Below are positions 1-12,331 of a stretch of DNA of 64,000 nucleotides, piece after piece (position 1 is the stretch's first letter; each line of letters opens with the position of its first letter). Made by a program: the position numbers and the translations under genes. Below the pieces are notes generated by a model, which saw nothing but the letters and a program-made list of their open reading frames with translations, was not told the origin of the DNA and made no database searches. The DNA is from Saxidomus purpurata (lineage: Eukaryota; Mollusca; Bivalvia; Venerida; Veneridae), in contig JAFMSR010000008.1 of NCBI GenBank assembly GCA_022818135.1, forward strand, positions 9,463,194 through 9,527,193, read 5' to 3'.

Positions 1-198
1 ATTGCCTAGTAGACCTCTTTAAAGTTTGTTCAAATTATGCCCCTGGGGTCAAAATTGACCTTGCCCGGGGGGATCATTTGTTTTACAAAGGCGTATATAG
101 GAAAACTTATTTGGTATATAACATTATCTAGTGATCTTCCACCAGGCAAGTGGACTTGTACCAAGGTGAGCGATATAGGGCCATCTTGGCCCTCTTGT
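1..198 (+). mobile_element. 3' end of a palindrome-ended (Helentron-like) repeat
   Basis: Lies in the POLR1E intron upstream of the first visible exon. The body ("gcctagtagacctc", "caaattatgcccctggggtc") is the same unit seen at 18490-18925 and 61440-61660. It ends with GGTGAGC (165-171), then a hairpin AGGGCCATC/TTGGCCCT (177-193), then CTTGT, the same 3' end as the element closing at 48478. The 5' part is outside the window. Confidence 0.7.
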
Positions 199-418
199 TA
201 AATTAAGAATTACAAACCACTTGAATGTATTTCTTTATGTTATTTTGCTTTTCATGACATTGTTTTAGATCTCTGAAAGTTCTATGTTATTGTAGAATAA
301 ATTGTCTCTCTCATTGCAGTATTGCATTAGTACTTGTATATGTCTTCATATTTTGCACAAAATGAAAGATCTATGTAGTATATATGTGTTTTATATGATT
401 CATGTTATTTGTTTTCAG

Positions 419-3400
419 ATGAAGAAAAAACAGGTTTTGAAGTGATTCCACCGTGCAATAGAACAGCAGATGATGTTGAAGATGTGTATAAACTGTCTGA
501 CAGTGAGTAACCTCATGGACAAACTTTATTCTTACATTTTACGGAATGAACATGATGAAAGAATCTATTGATTTGTAATGGGAAATACAATGTACTTGTC
601 CATATTTTTGCATGTTGCAATGCATAATTATATTGCTGTGTTGACTTTGACCCAAAGCAGTGCAGAGGACAGTTGGCTGGGTTTTTTTTTTTTTGAACTG
701 TTAAATTTGACTTGATGGCATACTCAGCCAGTCTGTAATGAAATGACAGCACAATAGAACACTGTGAATTGCCTGACATCAGTTTATAATAGTGTATTCA
801 TAGAATAATCTGCTAGGTTTCAGGTGTATTTCTCTAGTACAAAGGGGAGTTCAACCTGGAGGTTGGGGGCTCTAGCCTCACTGGGATCATGACCGTACTT
901 CCTCATATGACACCAGTACTAGTTTTTCCAGGAAGGGGACTCGAGAGTGACTCGATAAGCTAGAAGCTTTCTTTACAATCGAGCTAAAATAAATTAGAAT
1001 AAACTAAACTAGGACAGTGGGTGGGTTAAAATGGCTTGAACATTAGGAAAGGAATGAATCTCTCCATGAATTGTCTGCTCGGCCTCATCTATAATGACAT
1101 CGCATTATCCACTGCTAGCTGCTTATTTCCAAGGCTTTGTTTATAATAATTTAGTTTTAAAGTACTAAAGAAAGTAATTCCTTAGTGAAGAGATTGGCTT
1201 AAGGTTGTATCAAATTGCGTCCAGGATTCAAATCTGCAACACTGTTGCTCAACCCATACACCACAATGCTTCCCATATAATTTGCTAGTTTATTGGAAAC
1301 AGTATTGATGGTGGTATGTAGGATTCTGTATCTGTTCCAGTACTGTCTGAGGTTGATATGGGTGCTCTACAGAAACCAGCCACAGTGCTCTTTGAAAACA
1401 CACCGGAAAAAGTGAAGGAATGGAAAGAAAATAAAACGTAATTACATCTTTGTTATTGACATATGGATGGAGAGCAGTTTAATGGTCATTAAAACTTACC
1501 ATAGTCCATTCCTAAATCTGTGTAATTTTAATTTTTGATAATTTGTTTATTCGTGATTGCAAAACAACTTCTTACAACTTGATTAATCTCGCTTGAGACT
1601 AAACTGTGAATTTCATTTGTTTCACATAATGTTGAGTGGCTAAACTGTGAATTTCATTTGTTTCACATAATGTTGTGTGGCTAAACTGTTAACTTCATTT
1701 GTTTCACATAATGGTGTGTGGCTAAACTGTGAACTTCATTTGTTTCACATAATGGTGTGTGGCTAAACTGTGAACTTCATTTGTTTCACATACTATTATG
1801 TTCATTTCCGTAATACTTACATGTACTGTCATGTGATCTTCATTTGTCTATTATGTGACTGAACTGAGCACTACATTTTTGTGAACTTTTATGTCACTCT
1901 GATTCATTTCATGCACTGTTATATTGATTGATTTCTGTCATGTGACTTAAAGCAAATGACAACAGAATAGATAGCACATTACTGTCCTTTAAATGTGTGT
2001 ATTCTATATAACTGATATCATGTGTTATACATAATGCCATGCAGTGGTAAGACATATGTCTGAACTTGAATTTGAATGTAAACTTTGTTTGATCTACCCC
2101 TCTATAGTCTAACTTTTACTGAAAGTAAGTCTATCATGCACTTCTGGAAAAGTATTATAGATTCATGAAACTTCACACAAATATTACGAAGTATGCATGA
2201 TGTGTTTTTCTTTTAATGTTTTGTCAACTCGTTCAGCTTTAATATCTAGACAAATGCTAGATATGACCCTTGGCTGGACACTTCTTTATGCTTCAGCTAT
2301 CCAATGTATGTAATAAATCTTTATGTTTTCGTTTTCAACTATCCAACATCATATATAATGTAGTAAACTTTTGTGTTTTCAGCTATCCAACATAATTATG
2401 TACTAAACTTTTGTGTTTTCAGCTATCCAACATAATTATATAGTAAACTTTTGTGTTTTCAGCTTTCTAACATAATAATGTAGTAAACTTTTGTGTTTTC
2501 AGCTATCCAACATAATTTTGTAGTAAACTTTTGTGTTTCCAGCTATCCAACATAATAATGTAGTAAACTTTTTGTGTTTTCAGCTATCCAACATAATTCT
2601 GTAGTAAACTTTTGTGTTTTCAGCTATCCAACATAATTATGTAGTAAACTTTTGTGTTTTCAGCTATCCAACGTATGTAGTAAACCAGGTGTCTGGCATG
2701 CCTCTGGATCCTGAACTTCGCTGGCATAGATGTAAATGTTTGATTTACCTTCATTACATGATACACTTGTATAAACTTACAGCAAGACAATTCAGAGAGA
2801 GAGGTTAGTATTCGAGTTTAATGAAACCTTTATAGGGAAACAAATTGTGATTTTTGGCTGGACTTGCTGGAGAATACAGGTTGCTTTGGCAGTCACCCTT
2901 GGGTTAAAATTGCTGGTGCAGTTTGGTTGGTTTTTGAATGCAAGTTCTTGTAGGAAGCACGGACTGTCATGTTCTGCAGGCTATGGAGGATGTAGGGGTA
3001 CATGCTGTTCAAACAGTATGAAGGTCGACAGTGAAGGTTTCGAACCTGTTGTTTGAGAACATTGAACTGTTTCTTGCAAAGAGTTGTGAAATGTCTTGTA
3101 TTTATAGGCACATATACAGTAAATGGTAAAGTACATTATGTACTTTTTTTGTTAAGATGCAATTCAATTATCCTTAAATAACTCATTTTACTGTATGACT
3201 TGTGATAAGGATGATGTAAAAATATGGTCTGAAGGTGTAAGAAATACTAATCTTTATATATATCCTAAACTGTAAAGATTATATCATGGGACACTTTTTG
3301 TTATGACCTGGCTTATTTTATAAAGATTTGTTACTCAAGATTGGAAAGCATATATTTTGTTTTAGTCTATTATATACCATCCTAAAAGGTATTCTTGAAG

Positions 3401-6400
3401 TGTGACTTTTACTAAGTAAACCATCTAGCACTCTTGTGAATTTGCAATGTAAATCGGGTGGGTGGGGTACATTGACCCAACTGGTAATAAAAGTACAAAA
3501 ACATAGCATTTTTGTTGCAAGAATATTAAAGAAACGTAAAAATTACATAATGCTTGCATCAAAATAATAGATCAGAGCATTTTTTGTTTTACTAGGATCT
3601 ATATTATTTTGATAGTTAAAGTCAAGGTCTTTCAAATAGTACTATTTGAAAGACCTTGTTAAAGTTGACTATTCATGAAAACCTTTCAAGTAATAAAGGG
3701 TGCCTTTAAACATGATGCATTTTTCAAAGGTCCCGACTGGAATTTTGTTGAGGACTTTTTTTCTATACGCCTACAAGGTTTAAAGTTTTTTAGGAAATGA
3801 AGAAAGTTTCTGTTGGAATTTGTTTAGGGTACAGCTGATATTTTTGATAAAATGACTTGCCTATTGTTGCATATGGTTATAAGTCAATAACTTACCTACT
3901 ACCAATCGAGTTGAGACAGTTTAGTTTCAGCTTGTCTGGTATAAACAAGGAACACAATCCTTTCAACTAATATTACAGTGTTTATTTGATGGAGTTCAGA
4001 ACTTACTGCAGGCTTGTCGTGTGTTAAATTAGATGATTTAATATGAGTATTTTGAGAGACTTCTGTCTTTTTCATTTATAGATCTTTTTCCAAAAGACTG
4101 TCCGGGTCTTATAAAAACCAAACTTAGAGACAATTTCACCAAAGAAGCAGTCAGGGCAAGGTAAGATACTGTATTATGTTGTTTCTCTAGTTCATAATTT
4201 CTGTTGTTCTGACAAGATTTTCTTTTAGATAATTTCAAAAATATTTGTTTATTAGCATGCTGTTGTCATTGTCAGACAGACTGGCTGGCTTCTGTGGATA
4301 TGAAACTTAACCTATGTGTAGCTTAAAAAGATGCATCTCTTAAGAGCAGCTTGATTGCAGTACTTAAAATAAAGTCAGATAGTTTTTTGGCATAAACATT
4401 ACACTGTTCATCGCCACAATATACATGTACCAATATACGATAAAAATAAGTGTTTGATCCATATCAGAAGCAAGAATAAGTTAAGTTTGTGAAGGCGCTA
4501 GATTGCTATAAATGTGTATTCACTTTCTTGTTTATTTCACATGTAGTCAAGTTCACTTTTACTATGAGTAGACAAGCATTTACAGTTTTATGTAGGAATT
4601 AATGGTCTATGGAGATATAACTTGACTTGTAGTTTACTGATTAAAATGCACATTTTTTACTTCTCTCTTTGTGAATCCATAAAAATGGGTTGTTAAAAAT
4701 ACCCACTGCCAGAGGACTTGGGTCATTGCAAATGAAATAATATCTACACTTTTACAGAAAACTTTTTAAAACATTTGTCCAATAATTTCATGGAAATGAA
4801 CTTTTGTTAGCCCTCTTCCTGTTTTTATTTGCCAAAAGACATGATTGCCAGTTTCCCAATTAAATCTATCTATACAGTAAAGTTGCCATATTAAGACTGG
4901 CCTCGATATTAAGAGCAAACATTTTGGAATCGGAACCAACTGGCCCATTTTAGAGTAAAAAGGTCGCGATAAAAAAATACTATTTCGTTAATAAGATTGC
5001 TTTATACCAGTCAAAAGGGTGGTCATATTAGAGGAACTTTACTTTATTTTAAGCTCTGATTACTTATCAGCAAATGATTTTAAGAAGAACGTTTTTCCTG
5101 TAAGAGTTACAATGTATAAGCTTGCATTTTATAAAGATTGGTCATAAAAGAGACCACATTGATTGAGGGTCATAGGTTTGAGCCCTGCTACCGACCACGT
5201 CTCTTTGTGTGAGAAAGTTGGCAGTTTCTAATGGAGGATAGGGTTTTTGTACTGGTTCTTCCCAGGAAGGATTGTTAGGTAAACTGCCTGTCTGTAAAAA
5301 TGACCAAAAGTATGGTTGGAAGGGGCGTTATACTCCTACAACAACAATAACAACAACAACAATAACAACATACAGAGATCTCCATGGGGTATATTAGATT
5401 TTAACTGCAAATAGCAAAAAGCCAGGTTTTTTTAATTAACATTAAACTTACTTGCATACAGATATACAGCTACATTTGTTTTCTTAGTAAGTCTATATTA
5501 AAATTGTGTTGTGCAGTATGTCAGGTTTTTAGTGTATTTATTTCAGATGTATGCCAAGTCGAATGAAGGACAGACTTGCTGCTTACATACTAACTCTGTG
5601 CCTGTTGATAGATGAATTCACACTAGATCTCACAGACATAATGCAGGATATGAAATTAGAAAGAAGCAAGTAAGTGTGAATTATACACATTGTACAGGAG
5701 TTCATAGAATAGTAGAAGTTGGCATATTTTTATTTGTAAGAGATTTTGACCTTTCCTTTAGATTCTGATATTTCAGCTATAAATATAAACTTGTACCATG
5801 AGCCTCTAGTTTTAATGTTTTTTCAGTTTTGATTTAGTTTGTAGAAACAAATATTTAATAACAGCAAATTTGTTTTGAAGGCAGCCCTTGTACCTCCCCT
5901 TATACAATATATTCCATCATTCAGTGAGTCAAGACCCATTGGTGGGAGTATAAATGGGAGTAGCAGAATTTGACATAATCAAAACAAAAGTTAGAGGATG
6001 TTATAAAGATGCTGTTTAATTTCAACATTACCTTGTTATGTACTTTATGAGTGTGTATTAATGATTTTTTGCTCATCCTGTTGACAGAAGGTTATTGTCC
6101 GTTCCATTAGTTCGTAACCTAGTGGTCTTTTTCCTCATGCACAACTTGGTCAGGTGTTTGTCCCGTAATTACTCAGGCGAGTTCCAATGGGCACCGATGA
6201 TTTGTCCGCCCAAAATTTGTTAAGGCTCTAAAACCCCCCCCCCCCCCCCCACCACCCCCCAAACCTCTAGAGGCTCTGTTTCCCCAAATATCCTGGAAAT
6301 TTTTCAAAAAATTTTTTTTTCTTTTTTCTCAGCAATTTGTAAAAGCGTTGTACTGGGGGGGCCAAAAAAGGCCGCCATCCTGGCCCTCTTGTTTGTCATA

Positions 6401-6646
6401 CTGACAGAAGGTATAATATTTGTAATTTGTTTTATTGTTGCCTGTTATAGTTTATAATCTGTAGAGCAGACCAATAATAATACATCTGTATGTAATTACA
6501 GGTTATTCTTAATACTGAAATCTCTGGGATGTAAAATAAACAAGAAAGTGAAGAACGAGGAGGAACGATACCTGGCTCGACTAAAGATCCCGCTAGAATT
6601 TCCACAGAAACCATTGTTTAAACAAGCACGCTCAAAGAAAAGATAA
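419..6646 (+). CDS. POLR1E: DNA-directed RNA polymerase I subunit RPA49 (3' part, six exons)
   Basis: Subunit of RNA polymerase I, which transcribes rRNA in the nucleolus; RPA49 with its partner RPA34/POLR1G aids initiation and elongation. Exons: 419-502, 1341-1437, 2664-2803, 4082-4160, 5547-5669, 6502-6646 (stop TAA 6644-6646). All junctions are GT-AG and phases agree (1,2,1,2,2), giving about 221 residues. The fragments DVYKLSD, CLIYLHYMIHLYKL, DCPGLIKTKLRDNFT, RMKDRLAAYILTLCLLIDEF and LGCKINKKVKNEEERYLARL follow the C-terminal tandem winged-helix part of the A49-like family (PF06870) in order, and the protein ends in a basic tail (KQARSKKR). The first exon opens with two bases of a split codon, so the N-terminal dimerisation domain lies upstream of the window. 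Family assignment is by recalled similarity; exon chain is directly read. Confidence 0.9.
832..1002 (-). mobile_element. SINE-like repeat, copy of the 18240-18490 family
   Basis: In POLR1E intron 1. The stretch "catatgacaccagtact" to "caatcgagctaaaat" is, read on the minus strand, the same as the left part of the element at 18250-18345 ("tagctcgattgtgaag" to "agtactggtgtcatatg"). A degenerate tRNA-like part lies at its left edge. Diverged and probably immobile. Confidence 0.6.
1598..1795 (+). repeat. Minisatellite, about 41-bp unit, five copies
   Basis: In POLR1E intron 2. Unit "taaactgtgaa.ttcattt" followed by "gtttcacataatg.tg" recurs about every 41 bases with few differences; last copies are near identical. 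Confidence 0.85.
2290..2663 (+). repeat. Minisatellite that has duplicated the exon-3 splice acceptor
   Basis: About nine units of 39-40 bp end exactly at the acceptor of POLR1E exon 3. Nearly every unit contains polypyrimidine-TTTTCAG followed by CTATCCAACA; the true exon starts TTTTCAG|CTATCCAACG at 2664. The array therefore consists of tandem copies of the acceptor and the first bases of the exon. After most decoy acceptors the frame of the real exon reads TAT-CCA-ACA-TAA, an immediate stop; the real copy reads TAT-CCA-ACG-TAT and continues. Confidence 0.9.
3612..3671. repeat. Near-perfect 60-base palindrome
   Basis: In POLR1E intron 3. The centre is a perfect palindrome (AAGGTCTTTCAAATAGT and its complement around 3640/3641); the outer parts (GATAGTTAAAGTC and GTTAAAGTTGACTAT) continue the symmetry with a small offset. 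No loop. Confidence 0.85.
4873..5044. mobile_element. Small MITE with imperfect terminal inverted repeats
   Basis: In POLR1E intron 4. Ends AGTAAAGTTGCCATATTA and TAATATGACC/..AGGAACTTTACT are inverted copies of about 20 bases. The interior ("aagactggcctcgatattaa") resembles the repeats at 35147-35335 and 60730-60870, which have the same layout. Confidence 0.6.
5160..5372 (+). mobile_element. tRNA-derived SINE, 5' truncated, with CAA-rich tail
   Basis: POLR1E intron 4. It holds a B-box-like "ataggtttgagccctg", the shared body "gtgtgagaaagttggcagtt" and a (CAA)n/(ATAACAA)n tail at 5338-5370. The copy at 52515-52690 has the tRNA-like head as well. Confidence 0.7.
6075..6394 (+). mobile_element. 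Degraded palindrome-ended element in POLR1E intron 5
   Basis: Body phrases ("cacaacttggtcaggtgttt", "gtcccgtaattactcaggc") match the 40290-41656 element, and the 3' end GGCCGCCATCCTGGCCCTCTTGTTT matches its terminus. The interior holds a run of about 20 C at 6232-6252, where base calls are probably unreliable. Confidence 0.65.
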
Positions 6647-6765
6647 CCTACTGGAGTTTCCATAGAAACCATTGTTTAAAGCAAACATGTTCAATGAAAA
6701 TATAACTTCATGAACTGGGATTTATCAGTGATAATGACCATGTTATATTTATGTGCTTTTAGATC

Positions 6766-6771
6766 AATAAA
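6766..6771 (+). terminator. Polyadenylation signal of POLR1E
   Basis: AATAAA 120 bases after the POLR1E stop codon, the first canonical signal downstream; it places the end of the mRNA near 6790. Confidence 0.75.
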
Positions 6772-6789
6772 GAAAAAGAATAACTTTAA

Positions 6790-9700
6790 AGTCTTTATAC
6801 ATGTATAAAGGTTTGGCCAGCCAACATATGAGAACTGGGAAAGGCCAGAGATAGAGTAAAACTCGGGTCAAATGTTCACCATTTCGAGACGATGAGTAGA
6901 ACCCATGATCTGGTCATGTTGGGTCAAGGTCACAACTTAATGTCAAAGGTTTGAGTCTTTGAATTTCCTGTCTGCTCCATATCACTTTAAGCCTCTAAAG
7001 AATTTTGATGAAACTGTGGTCAATTGTTTACCTCATCAAGTTAATGTGCAGAACCCATGATCAGGCCATGCCGACTCAAGGTCAAGGTCACAACTTTAGC
7101 GCACAGATTTAAGTCTGTCCGCTCGCAAAACCTACACATACCTACTTCACAGAGGCCTTTTCTTTGATCACTTGAAGAGATCAGTAACTTATTTGCCTTT
7201 AAGAAATTGACGCTGTGAATCTCTGAGAGAAAACTACACTCGTAACATTAATTCCTACAAATTGAATGTTCCTATTTGCGTTGGGAATATAGCTGCCTTT
7301 TAGACTGCCTTGTTTCAGATAAAAGAAGTGGTAAATATATGTAATGCAAGTCGGAAATAATAAAAGATAACAGTATATGAAGGTGTTGTTTTGTAACTTT
7401 TCCCAGAACTTAACAAAAAAACTCAGTAAGTTCTTTCTTATAAGTTACTAGAAAAAAGTTCTGATATCACTTTTATTAAGTTTTTTTTATCAAAGTTACA
7501 TCTCTCCATCTGTGAAAGTTGTGCTGCACATTTACTCAAAAAGTATTCACCGCAGAACGGGGTATTTGATTCAACCGGTGAAAGGGGGAATATGATTTTT
7601 TAAAGTTTCCTGGAAAGAGTAGTTTTGACCCTTGTTAACCTTAGTATTCTATTCCCTGGCACATGTGTAAAGGAGACAACTTCAACCAGTAAATGCACTG
7701 ATATAGAACTTGTTTCTCTTGCCTGTGGAGCTTTTTGAAACGGCTTATCTGGTACTGCATTCTCATTGTAAGAAAAGGGCTCTATAGTCAGTGTAACATA
7801 TTATTAGTGTGGGAGAGAGGTATATAGTAACAGCTTCATCTTGCGCTTTGCCCTTCTATGTGGCTGACCTAGTTACAGACTTGAGCCGGTATATTTACAA
7901 ATATCCGGAAACTTCCTAGGAACTACCTACAGAAAAGTTCTTACATGGTTATACACTTAAGTATGAGTTTTGTTCAGAATATACATGTTTTATTTATGAA
8001 TACCAATTGAGCCCGTACATGAGAAAAAAACTGTTCAAAAGTCAAAGTAAGCTAAATTAATGTAGAAAGTATCTACTGCACTATATAAGATATGACGTAT
8101 AAACATTATACCTCTGATGGACAAGATTTGAATGGACGGCTTCAATAATCCTTTGACGTGTATAACTTGCCACTTCATTTATAAAGTGTAACTCCTGTAA
8201 AGACCGGCATAAAGTGGTCTTATTATGGTGAAATTTTTGTGGTGTTAATTTACTGACGTATAGACATACAACTTGTTTTTACAGATGTGCTTTGTACCAT
8301 TTATTCTCTCCTATGCGTTTTTTTTAATCGAACAGAGTACGTGTTTTAAATATAGCGCAGTATTTTTTCTTTGATATTGAAAAAACACTGTTCGTGAAGA
8401 AAACCATGCTGAACATGACTATCAAAGATAGGTGTATGACAACATTACACATTTCTACCGTTATTTTTACAGCCAATTCAGTATTCTACACGAGCAAATA
8501 GCAAATGATCATCGGAATTGAAAAAATGTAAGTAGCATGAATTGTCAATAGAGCAGTGTAAATATGGAGACAAAACATTGTCTTTTTCTTTTTCAATACT
8601 TGTGAATTGTCCGCCAAAATGAGATATTAGTCTAGTTAATAATATTTGTCTATATAATAGAATCATTCGAATACAGTCTTTGTATTTAGGGCATTGCAAA
8701 GAGAAGTAAAAATCGGATAGCGTGTCAAATTGTACTACTTTAAATGGTATCGAAAACAAAGTTCATTGTTCACGTATATTAGACTACTTCAGATGAATGA
8801 GCATATCAAAAGAAAAAAGAAATTAGCAAAGGTCTACTGGCAGACTACATTGTACTTGATGGAAATAGGTTGACTTGCTTGGATATTCAAAATCCCAAAA
8901 TATACCACCGTATACAAGACCTACATAATGCCGACACCAAACAATTTCAAATACATATGCAATAAAAATAGATTTATATGCATACGTTGATGTTGTAATG
9001 TATTCATATCCCCTGGAATCAATCTTTTAATTTGTTGGACGATGTCATTTTAATCTCTAGCTAATCTTGGTTTAGATATAATTTAAGTCATATATCTTTT
9101 AAATTACAAGACATGGTCCTGCGCTGTTAAAAATAGATCCCCTATAAATAATTCATATTTGCTTTCTATCGTTATCTATGATCCGAGCCCATTATTGCAG
9201 TCATAATTCACAAAGGGACACAGAAACTCATCTCCATTTCAAATACTAGAAACCTTATTCAAATTTTCATGAGCGACTGATAAGTGTATTATAGTACAAT
9301 TCATTTTTATTTTTTGTAAGTTTTATTACGTTTTATCTTCCTATTTAGTGAAACCAACAAAACAATTATAGCGTTTAATATAAATCCATTATAGACTAGA
9401 TTTAATTTATGCCAGAAAAGAACTGACTACATTGTATATAACCGTCTGTAGCCGGGTTTTTTTATCATCATTTTCTGTTATAAATTTTACTTTTTTGCCT
9501 TCTAAATCAAATTTCTTGGAGATAAATTAATGGAAGTTACTGCAGACCCGACGAAATAGGACATTTATGTTTTATAGTAGATACATCCGTGTTTAACATG
9601 AAACTGATAGCCGGTGGAACGGGCAAGAGCATAATTTTGAACAGCATTTAGATTTATTACCTCGTAACTTGAGTAAAATATTATGCAAATTTCAAACAAC

Positions 9701-10500
9701 AAATCATAGTATGCCAGTAGAATAAGGTAAACATTTGAATATTGAAAGAAAGTTAAGGCTTTGCTATCTATGTGCTGAAAATTGTTTGGGAGATTTTTTT
9801 GAGAATTTCATTACTTGTTTGAATGTAACCATTTTAAATTTCCTCGTAGAAAATTCTAAAGTAGTTACTATTTTACAAGAGCTAGTACTCACAATACGAC
9901 TTATGAATACCAAAGATAGAGATAAACTCATTAGATTATAACTCATATTGTAAACCTACTTGTATCATGTCTGACTCTCCGTAGACCCTAGGATTAGATA
10001 ATAACATATTATACCTTAACTTATCCAAATGAAAATTACTACATCATATGATTGATTTGCACTCATCCGCCAGTTCCATGTACATGCATTGATCAAATGT
10101 AACTTTATTCTTTATTTAATCGTTTCATATATGTATTAGGTATTACATCATGCCACATGTATATTGTATGCCTAGGTAGAAATAAACCTTGAAGATACCG
10201 CTGAAGTTTTATGAAAAGCACATCGTTGTTTTGTTTCACTAACACCTCTATTGCTACTGTAAAACAATAATTCAGTGATCCAGAACAAGATAACAAAGAG
10301 AACTAATTAAAGTTGCAATTGTTATTCCAAACAGGTAAAATATTTCCAAAGGTGAACAGGTTTATTTAATGAATTATTCCTGTATGCCAACTAATGGCAA
10401 CTTTGTTTCAGAATGAATAATTCATGAATTTGTCTACATGAAGCAAAACAGAGACGAGAACTGAATGTGTTTTAATGTTCGAAAGCTTCAGAGTTAAAGT
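6790..10500. other. Intergenic; no gene seen, repeat remnants at 6840-7200
   Basis: 6840-7200 has two diverged copies of a unit ("agaacccatgatc.ggtcatg", "tcaaggtcacaactt") typical of the tandem cores of the palindrome-ended elements. The rest is AT-rich with short chance reading frames; I see no splice-consistent exon chain, RNA gene or further repeat. Confidence 0.5.
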
Positions 10501-10829
10501 TAGACTGCACAGCTTGTAGAGACGTCACATGAAACTGTGAACAGAGAGAGAGAGAGACTGTTTCGCTCAACTGTGACGTTTCTCAGTAACGTTTCTGTGC
10601 GTCACTAATAATTGCAAAATTACCAATTAAAACTAACTACGTCACCAGAGTCAGACGTTTGCTTTATTTATTTTAATCTAATCATTTTGGATATCAAGTT
10701 CTAATGATTCCTTTGCGCCTACACGTCACCCAAAAAGTTCACTTGCAAAGTTGCAGATTTTTAATAAAAGATAATAGTCGTCGTAACTAATCGATACCAT
10801 ATGAAGTTCCACAATACGGATCAAAGTGT

Positions 10830-11042
10830 TTTACCAGAATTTTTCACCATATATTCTAGGTGTTTGGCGAGAATTTTCCACAACAGTGTTTGGCGAGAAT
10901 TTTCCAACATATATTCTAGGTGTTTGGCGAGAATTTTCCACAAATGTAACTTTCAGAATCCTATGAGAATTTTCCAATATACTAAGTTTTGGTGAGAATT
11001 TTCACCATACATTCTGGTGTTTGTCGAGAATTTTCCCAATAT
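10830..11042 (+). repeat. Degenerate minisatellite GTGTTTGGCGAGAATTTTCC
   Basis: Seven or eight copies of a core "gcgagaattttcca" with variable linkers ("caacatatattctaggtgtt"), period about 25-40. It begins inside an open frame at 10801-10995, which I attribute to the repeat. Confidence 0.8.
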
Positions 11043-11622
11043 GTAATCTGATATGAGGACCATTTCTGGTCATGTTCAAAAGAATCAGGAAATAACATCC
11101 TTTCAATAGCGTTGATATGGGGTATGTGTCTTAACTGATACAGGAAATCTGGTCTTTTGAATCGAAATAACTCCTTTGTCTTTCTGATGTGCAGTAATTA
11201 CATGTATCAAACCACGAAGGTTTCTGCTGGTACAGATATTATATAAATATACGTTCGCGTCGTTTCGTCGTATTTCACGTCGTTCTGTTGTGTTATCATA
11301 TGTCTTCTCTATCCCTTGATATTATTATGCCATCTCTTCATGTGCCAACGTATGTGCTTAGTAAATCTACGGAGATGTATAAACAAAAGTTGACACCAAA
11401 CTGTAAATCACTTGAAATGGCAAGTCTTTCGTCATCTAAAGTACATGTAAATATTTAAATTTCAAATTTGCAAAATACTGTCTCTGTATTTTTGCGATGG
11501 TTTGGTGATATTTTTTGCCACATCACAATGATCATACATGTTATAAAGACTTCACGTGGAATGCTATCAGTAAATTAATGGTATTGTTTTTTCCCTTGAA
11601 CAGGTTCTCGTGATGTTCCAGT
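11043..11622. other. Downstream flank of the 11623-12291 gene; nothing recognised
   Basis: AT-rich. No AATAAA was found on the minus strand close to the gene's stop codon. A run of CGT-rich bases ("acgttcgcgtcgtttcgtcg", 11251-11270) is the only local oddity. Confidence 0.4.
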
Positions 11623-12291
11623 TCATCCAATAAATACCGAGTCCTTCACCCGTGCAATCTTCTGCTCGCATGTTACCCTCGCATGCGACCCACAGTGTGT
11701 TTTGGCCTCGCGTTCCAGTCCCCTCATTAACCTAATATACATAGGACTTTCAGTCCTAGTCTGTCTTGACCCGTTTGACTGCAGAATACTCGTTATATCC
11801 CCGGAAATGGGCTTAGTATAATTAGAGATTTGTAAACGTGACGGCGAAGTCGTTCCTGAAATCTTGGTCGTAGGAGTGCTCGAGTTATCACGAATTTTGT
11901 TATCGTAAGCTCTTTTGCTGTGTTTCAACGAGTACAGATCGCTTAGGTTAATTCCTTTCTTTCTCAGATAGATTTTATTATTTGCTATAAATGAACATTT
12001 AGTAAGCCTTAGAGTACGTTTGATCTTAAACGAGGAGTCTGTCCGATTTGTACTATAGTTGAAGGTCAGTTGTGGCAGATACAGGTGCATTGTTCCTTCA
12101 GCGTAAAGCGGAAGTCGTTGGTTCATGAATATAACCGAACGTTCCGAGTTTCCGTTTGAACTTCCGCTTCTTCTGCTTCTGATCAACTTTCCTTTCGGAA
12201 AACATTTATGCGCGTGAGCACTCCCGGTAAATTCGTCTTGCACCGGCGGAGTCGGCGTTTGGAGAGGGTCACTTTCCTTTTTTGCCGACAT
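11623..12291 (-). CDS. Intronless gene for an unknown basic protein, paralogue A
   Basis: I do not recognise the family. One uninterrupted frame of 222 residues starts MSAKKESDPL; an in-frame TGA lies 48 bases upstream of the ATG, so no earlier start exists without splicing. No signal peptide or membrane segment is visible; the protein is Ser/Thr/Lys/Arg-rich and basic. Residues 99-123 (CSFIANNKIYLRKKGINLSD, then LYSLK) match residues 84-108 of the gene at 16534-17253 at 16 of 25 positions. Weaker matches are an N-terminal H-x-C/R-FP-x-G-(K/R)-x-I-x-S element (29-39) and LYLPQL..NYS (70-80). Base composition is richer in G+C and CpG than its surroundings, which supports coding. Lack of introns, unlike the other genes here, would fit retroposition or a fast-evolving single-exon family. 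No function is claimed. Confidence 0.75.
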   Translation of the reverse strand: MSAKKESDPLQTPTPPVQDEFTGSAHAHKCFPKGKLIRSRRSGSSNGNSERSVIFMNQRLPLYAEGTMHLYLPQLTFNYSTNRTDSSFKIKRTLRLTKCSFIANNKIYLRKKGINLSDLYSLKHSKRAYDNKIRDNSSTPTTKISGTTSPSRLQISNYTKPISGDITSILQSNGSRQTRTESPMYIRLMRGLEREAKTHCGSHARVTCEQKIARVKDSVFIG

Positions 12292-12323
12292 GACAAATTT
12301 TCCTTCAACGTAAATCCGTGAAC

Positions 12324-12331
12324 GACGTCAC
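12324..12331. promoter_or_regulatory. CRE-like site upstream of paralogue A
   Basis: GACGTCAC, one base short of the CREB/CREM palindrome TGACGTCA, lies about 33 bases upstream of the ATG. In animals such sites close to the start of single-exon genes are common in male germ line promoters, but a single 8-base match is weak evidence. Confidence 0.25.

Noticed and set aside
2614..2808. Independent 64-codon frame
   Set aside because: Its second half is POLR1E exon 3; the first half reads into the minisatellite upstream of the acceptor and has no start codon of its own.
8478..8759. 93-codon minus-strand frame
   Set aside because: No recognisable domain, no splice or promoter context, AT-rich; a chance frame is more likely.
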